A stretch of 64,000 bases of DNA from Alphaproteobacteria bacterium (GTDB taxonomy: Bacteria; Pseudomonadota; Alphaproteobacteria; SHVV01): positions 1-64,000 of the forward strand of contig VGEO01000005.1 in the NCBI GenBank assembly GCA_016869275.1, in the 5' to 3' direction. A program made the position numbers and the translations under genes. The notes beneath the pieces are model-generated. The model had not been told where the DNA came from, did not search any database, and saw only the letters and a program-made list of their open reading frames with translations. The stretch's first letter is position 1; each line of letters begins with the position of its first letter. Positions 60,435-64,000 of the stretch are shown here, piece after piece.

Positions 60435-61382
60435 GTGGCTCGCATCGCTTTGCTCGACGACTATCAGCGGATCGCGCTTGCGATCGCCGACTGGTCGCCG
60501 CTCGCCGACCATACGATCGTTCCGTTCGACGATCACGTGGCCGATATCGATGCGCTGGTCGAGCGGCTGCGCGGTTTCGCGGCGGTCGGCGTCATGCGCG
60601 AGCGGACCCCGTTCCCGCGCCATCTGATCGAGCGGCTGCCCGACCTGAAGCTGATCGTCACCACCGGCATGCGTAACGCCGCGATCGATCTCGCCGCGGC
60701 ACAAGAGCGCGGCATTCTCGTCTGCGGCACCGAGGGCACGGCGTGGGCGACGGTCGAGTTCGCGTGGGCGTCGATCATGGCCCTGGTGCGCCACATCGCC
60801 GCCGAAGACCGCGCCATGCGCGAGGGGCACTGGCAGCGAACGATCGGGATCCAGCTCCACGGCCGCACGCTCGGCGTGGTCGGCTTGGGCCGGATCGGCG
60901 CCGAGATCGCCAAGCTCGGGCACGCGTTCGGCATGACCGTGATCGCGTGGAGCCCGAACTTGACGGCCGAGCGGGCGCAAGCGTGCGGGGCGACGCTGGT
61001 CGACAAGGACGCGTTGCTCAAGACCGCTGACGTCGTCACGCTCCACGTCGTCCTCTCCGAGCGCTCGCGCGGCACGATCGGCGCGCGCGAGTTGGGCCTG
61101 ATGAAACGCGAGGCTTATCTGGTCAACACCTCGCGCGGGCCGATCGTCGAGGAAGCGGCGCTCATCGCCGCGCTCCGCGAGCGCCGAATCGCCGGCGCCG
61201 CGCTCGATGTGTTCGACATCGAGCCGCTGCCGGCCGCGCACGTGCTGCGCACGCTGCCAAACGTCCTGCTCTCGCCGCACCTGGGCTATGTCGCCGACGA
61301 AGGCTACCGGGTCTTCTACCGCGGCATGGTCGAGGCGATGCGCGCCTATTTCGACGGCCGGCCGATCCGGGTGATCGCTTAG
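60435..61382 (+). CDS. D-2-hydroxyacid dehydrogenase (NAD-dependent)
   Basis: A 315-residue dehydrogenase. The cofactor motif is GVVGLGRIGAEIAKLG, and the catalytic residues are Arg in LVNTSRGPIV, Glu in DVFDIEPL and His in LLSPHLGYV. GTG 60435 follows GGAGG at the right distance; an upstream in-frame start lacks this. It reduces a 2-oxo acid or oxidises a D-2-hydroxy acid. Divergent from the CoA-transferase gene. Confidence 0.92.
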   Translation: MARIALLDDYQRIALAIADWSPLADHTIVPFDDHVADIDALVERLRGFAAVGVMRERTPFPRHLIERLPDLKLIVTTGMRNAAIDLAAAQERGILVCGTEGTAWATVEFAWASIMALVRHIAAEDRAMREGHWQRTIGIQLHGRTLGVVGLGRIGAEIAKLGHAFGMTVIAWSPNLTAERAQACGATLVDKDALLKTADVVTLHVVLSERSRGTIGARELGLMKREAYLVNTSRGPIVEEAALIAALRERRIAGAALDVFDIEPLPAAHVLRTLPNVLLSPHLGYVADEGYRVFYRGMVEAMRAYFDGRPIRVIA

Positions 61383-62113
61383 AACGCGCCCGGAAACAGC
61401 GTCCGCAACCCCTCGATCAGTTCGCGCGTGATCGCGTCGAGCAACGCCTGGCCGGTCGCGGCGCTCGCCTAGCGCGGATCGCCGAGATAGCCCTCGGGGT
61501 CGGTCGCGGGCGCGAGTTCGATCGGCACGCGAAAGATCGAAGCCGGCGGGTGGGCGGGCGGGGTGGCGGCGATACGGTCGAGGCGGACGCGCTCGGGCGC
61601 GATCGCGAGCATGAGCGAGGTCTCGCGCTCATCGCCGTGGCCGCCGCCCGGGTTCTTGATGAGCGACGCCGCCGCCGACCCGAGTTCGCGCAAATACGCG
61701 CTCCCGACGCGGACGCCGTGTTTTTCCCAGATCGCCCGCGCGGCGAGCGCGATCGGCGCCTCGGTCGAGACACCGGTATTCAGGATCGCCAGTCGCGTCG
61801 CGCCTTGCGCGATGAAGCGATCGAGGAGATCCACCATCAGCGCGATCATGGTCGCAGCCTGCAGCGACTGGCTGCCCGGGTAGCGGACGAACGCCGGGTA
61901 GTGGCCGTGGCCGACCACCGGCGCGACCAGAACTGGGAGCGCTGCCGCCACGCGTCCCGCTAGGGCGCGCGCGATCAACCAGTCGGTGTTCATCGGGAGA
62001 TGCAGCCCGTGCTCCTTGGCGGCGGCGCCGACCGGGACCAGGACCGGCCAGCCGCTGGCAATCCGCTCGGCGACGTCGGGCCAGCTCGAGTCCTCGATCC
62101 AGTCGCCCGGCAT
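61379..62113 (-). pseudogene. Creatininase family amidohydrolase with an in-frame amber codon
   Basis: The open part (61469-62113) encodes 214 residues with metal ligands in EHGLHLPMNTDW and GHGDERETSLML and the ending DPEGYLGDPR. A TAG follows, after which the same frame continues for 28 codons (ASAATGQALLDAITRELIEG...FPGAF) to TAA. This extra part is the usual C-terminal helix of creatininase-family enzymes (creatinine, N-formyl or mycofactocin-type amidohydrolases). A nonsense mutation, a sequencing error or read-through are possible. Confidence 0.75.
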
Positions 62114-62117
62114 CGCG

Positions 62118-63299
62118 TCAGCGGCGCCGGGGCGTTCGCCGCGACCGGGCCTTGACGCGCGGCTTCTTCGCCGACTTTCGCGCGCGCCGTCGTGCCGGTT
62201 TTCGCGCCTGCGGTCGCGCCCGACGCCCGGCGCGCGACAACCCGGCCCATACCGCCTCGGTCTCCTCGATCAAGCGTGCGAATAATTCGGCCGCCGGGAG
62301 TCCGCGCGCCAGCGCCGCCGCCTGGCCGGCATACATCGTTGAGAAATCGGTCGAGCCGCGCTGGATCGCTGCCGCGCCGAGCGGCTGGGTGAGCGCGAGC
62401 GGGAGCGGGAAGTCCGGCAAACCCGCTTCGAGCGCCGCCATCTCGGCGAGGAAGCGGTTGCCGATCGCGCGCGCCGGACGGCCGGTGAACGCGTTCGTCA
62501 CGCGCGTCGCGTCGTCGCGCGCCGCCATCACGCTCGCCTTGACGATCGCGTGCGCGCCCGATTCGGGCGTCGGGATGAAGGCAGTGCCGATCTGCGCGCC
62601 GACGGCGCCGAGCGCCAAGGCGGCGGCGACGCCGCGGCCATCGGCGATGCCGCCAGCGGCAATCACCGGCACGCGGACGGCGTCGACCACCTGCGGCACC
62701 AACGCCATGGTGCCGATCCGGCCGTTCTCGGTGGGCGAACCCAGGAACGTGCCGCGATGGCCGCCGGCTTCGACCCCTTGCGCGACGATCGCATCGACGC
62801 CGCCCTTTTCGAGCGCCTCGGCCTCGGCGACGGTGGTCGCGCTCCCGATCACGATGATGCCGGCTTCCTTCAATTTCGCGATCGCGCCGGCGCTGGGCAA
62901 CCCGAAGTGGAAGCTCACGACCGCCGGATGGGCGGCGACCACGGCCGCGAGCATCGCCGGCCCGAACGGCGCCGCTGCTGTGATCGCATCGGGCTGCGAA
63001 ATCCCGAGCTCGTCGTAGTAGGGGTCGAGCAATTCGCGCAGCCGCCGCTCGCGGGTCGGGTCGGGTTTGGGCTCGCGGTGGCAGAAGAAATTGACGTTGA
63101 ACGAGCGGTTGCTGTGCCGTCGCACGTCGTCGACCGCTTGGTTGAACTCATCGACCGAATGGCGCGCGGTGCCGAGCGCACCCAAGCCGCCGGCGTTCGA
63201 GACCGCGGCCGCCAGCGCCGGCGTCGAGGCCCCCGCCATTGGCGAAGCCAGGATCGGATAGTCGATCCTCAAAAGCTTTGTCAGGCGGGCCGGCCACAT
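62118..63299 (-). CDS. Nitronate monooxygenase (NMO/2-nitropropane dioxygenase family)
   Basis: A 393-residue FMN enzyme. It opens LRIDYPILASPMAGASTPAL, has the catalytic His region AQGVEAGGHRGTFLGS, the FMN-phosphate loop VIAAGGIADGRGVAAALALG and IGTAFIPTPES. It oxidises alkyl nitronates. The last 35 residues are a very basic Arg/Lys/Ala tail (KPARRRARKSAKKPRVKARS), unusual for the family. It lies 4 nt before the creatininase gene, on the same strand. Confidence 0.88.
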   Translation of the reverse strand: MWPARLTKLLRIDYPILASPMAGASTPALAAAVSNAGGLGALGTARHSVDEFNQAVDDVRRHSNRSFNVNFFCHREPKPDPTRERRLRELLDPYYDELGISQPDAITAAAPFGPAMLAAVVAAHPAVVSFHFGLPSAGAIAKLKEAGIIVIGSATTVAEAEALEKGGVDAIVAQGVEAGGHRGTFLGSPTENGRIGTMALVPQVVDAVRVPVIAAGGIADGRGVAAALALGAVGAQIGTAFIPTPESGAHAIVKASVMAARDDATRVTNAFTGRPARAIGNRFLAEMAALEAGLPDFPLPLALTQPLGAAAIQRGSTDFSTMYAGQAAALARGLPAAELFARLIEETEAVWAGLSRAGRRARPQARKPARRRARKSAKKPRVKARSRRTPRRR

Positions 63300-63309
63300 G
63301 CGCCGGTCG

Positions 63310-64000
63310 CTAGCTGCCCCAAATTTCCTGGGTCATCGAGGCGTACCAGCCCTCGGCATAGACCGATTCCTGGAACCGGAACGCCGGCGGCGCTTCGCGC
63401 GGGCTGACGCCGCCCGCACCCTGCACCGCGACGATGCCTTGGTCGGTGACACGGTAGACGTCGGCCACCGAGATGCCGTACTCGCGCGACACCAGGCTGT
63501 AGCAGGTGTTGACGTAGGTCGGCGCCGCCATCGGCCGGTTGTTGACGGCGTTGACGACCGCCATTGCCGCGACCTTGCCTTGGCTGTTGGCCGCGAACCC
63601 CGACTTCGGCATCGCGCCGGCAATCGAGGCATCGCCGACGACGTGGACGTCGCGGTGCAGCGTCGACTCGAACGTGGTCTGATTGACCGGGCACCAGCCG
63701 GCTTCATTGGCGAGGCCGCTCGCGCGTGCGATCGCGCCGGCCCATTGCGGCGGGATCAGGTTTATGACGTCGCCCTTGTGCTTCTTGCCGAACTCTGTCG
63801 TCACTTCCTTGGCGTTGACGTCGATCTCGACCACCTTGCCGTCGTCCTTGAGCGGCACCCACGTGATCATATCGCCGTAGAGCGCCTTCCAGCCGTCCTG
63901 GAACAGGCCCTGCTTCGAGAACGCGTCCTTGGCGTCCAGGATCAGGATCTTCGAACGCGGCTTATTGGCCTTGAGGTAGTAGGCGATCATCGAGGCGCGC
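63310..64000 (-). CDS. Flavocytochrome c sulfide dehydrogenase flavoprotein subunit (partial)
   Basis: The 3' part of a reverse-strand gene whose start lies beyond the window; about 229 codons are visible. It reads LILDAKDAFSKQGLFQDGW, the FAD-binding DVHVVGDASIAGAMPKSGF, and the FCSD flavin-binding C-terminal domain with NTCYSLVSREYGISVADVYR. The enzyme oxidises sulfide to sulfur in the periplasm and passes electrons to a cytochrome c subunit, not seen here. Confidence 0.88.
   Translation of the reverse strand, partial: RASMIAYYLKANKPRSKILILDAKDAFSKQGLFQDGWKALYGDMITWVPLKDDGKVVEIDVNAKEVTTEFGKKHKGDVINLIPPQWAGAIARASGLANEAGWCPVNQTTFESTLHRDVHVVGDASIAGAMPKSGFAANSQGKVAAMAVVNAVNNRPMAAPTYVNTCYSLVSREYGISVADVYRVTDQGIVAVQGAGGVSPREAPPAFRFQESVYAEGWYASMTQEIWGS

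Noticed and set aside
1-64000. CRISPR arrays, rRNA genes, prophage or intact insertion sequences
   Set aside because: None was seen: no regularly spaced repeats, no rRNA-like sequence, no phage structural genes and only one transposase fragment.

Overview
The window is a GC-rich (well over 60% G+C by eye) bacterial chromosome segment, almost fully coding, with genes on both strands. An NDUFS4-like complex I accessory subunit, a Zur-type regulator in front of znuCB, many solute-binding-protein transporters, a CaiB/BaiF CoA-transferase, Rieske oxygenases and flavocytochrome c sulfide dehydrogenase all point to an alphaproteobacterium. A Rhodospirillales/Reyranella-like soil or water heterotroph fits best, but that placement is inference. 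No rRNA, CRISPR array, intact transposon or prophage is visible. No gene-free stretch exceeds about 300 bases.

Layout. 0-1.3 kb: end of a thioesterase, tRNA-Pro(TGG), an NDUFS4-like gene, tRNA-Arg(TCT), then an AT-rich operator-like repeat before a small secreted protein. 1.4-6.9 kb: a complete oligopeptide ABC operon (SBP-B-C-D-F). 6.9-9.6 kb: a DUF1993 protein, a CntA-like Rieske oxygenase and a TylF-like methyltransferase. 9.7-15.6 kb: two complete TRAP transporters arranged tail to tail. 15.7-19.2 kb: alpha/beta hydrolase, SDR, then a scarred stretch with a truncated RDD gene, a transposase remnant and an internally deleted STAND/TPR-type gene. 19.2-23.1 kb: amidohydrolase plus two tandem branched-chain-type SBPs. 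23.3-31 kb: Mpo1-like protein, an ACT-domain gene behind a probable branched-chain-amino-acid attenuator, two more Rieske oxygenases, and modABC with a ModE-like box. 30.8-33.5 kb: hisI facing zur-znuC-znuB across a Zur box. 33.5-38.5 kb: a reverse-strand sulfur amino-acid operon (Nudix, cysK, alaX, sseA, GNAT, metC). 38.7-41 kb: three tandem heme-oxygenase-like (CADD/PqqC-type) diiron proteins with an identical kind of Tyr-rich tail. 41.2-47 kb: a lone fliG and a hydantoinase/oxoprolinase operon. 47-53.6 kb: a second peptide ABC operon ending in an atypical alpha/beta hydrolase. 53.7-64 kb: MmgE/PrpD, amidase, SDR, an EF-hand/ECF sigma/anti-sigma module, a permuted CaiB-type protein, a D-2-hydroxyacid dehydrogenase, a creatininase-family gene with an in-frame amber codon, nitronate monooxygenase, and the 3' part of a sulfide dehydrogenase gene.

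The theme is uptake and degradation of organic acids, peptides and amides. All four complete SBP-permease operons carry a GC-rich hairpin exactly between the SBP gene and the first permease gene. Most such hairpins belong to a dispersed palindromic repeat family that also occurs at gene ends elsewhere in the window. The best candidates for something new are the triple CADD/PqqC-like operon with the YYxQYNxWxYY tails, the leader of the orphan ACT gene, and the EF-hand/ECF sigma module.
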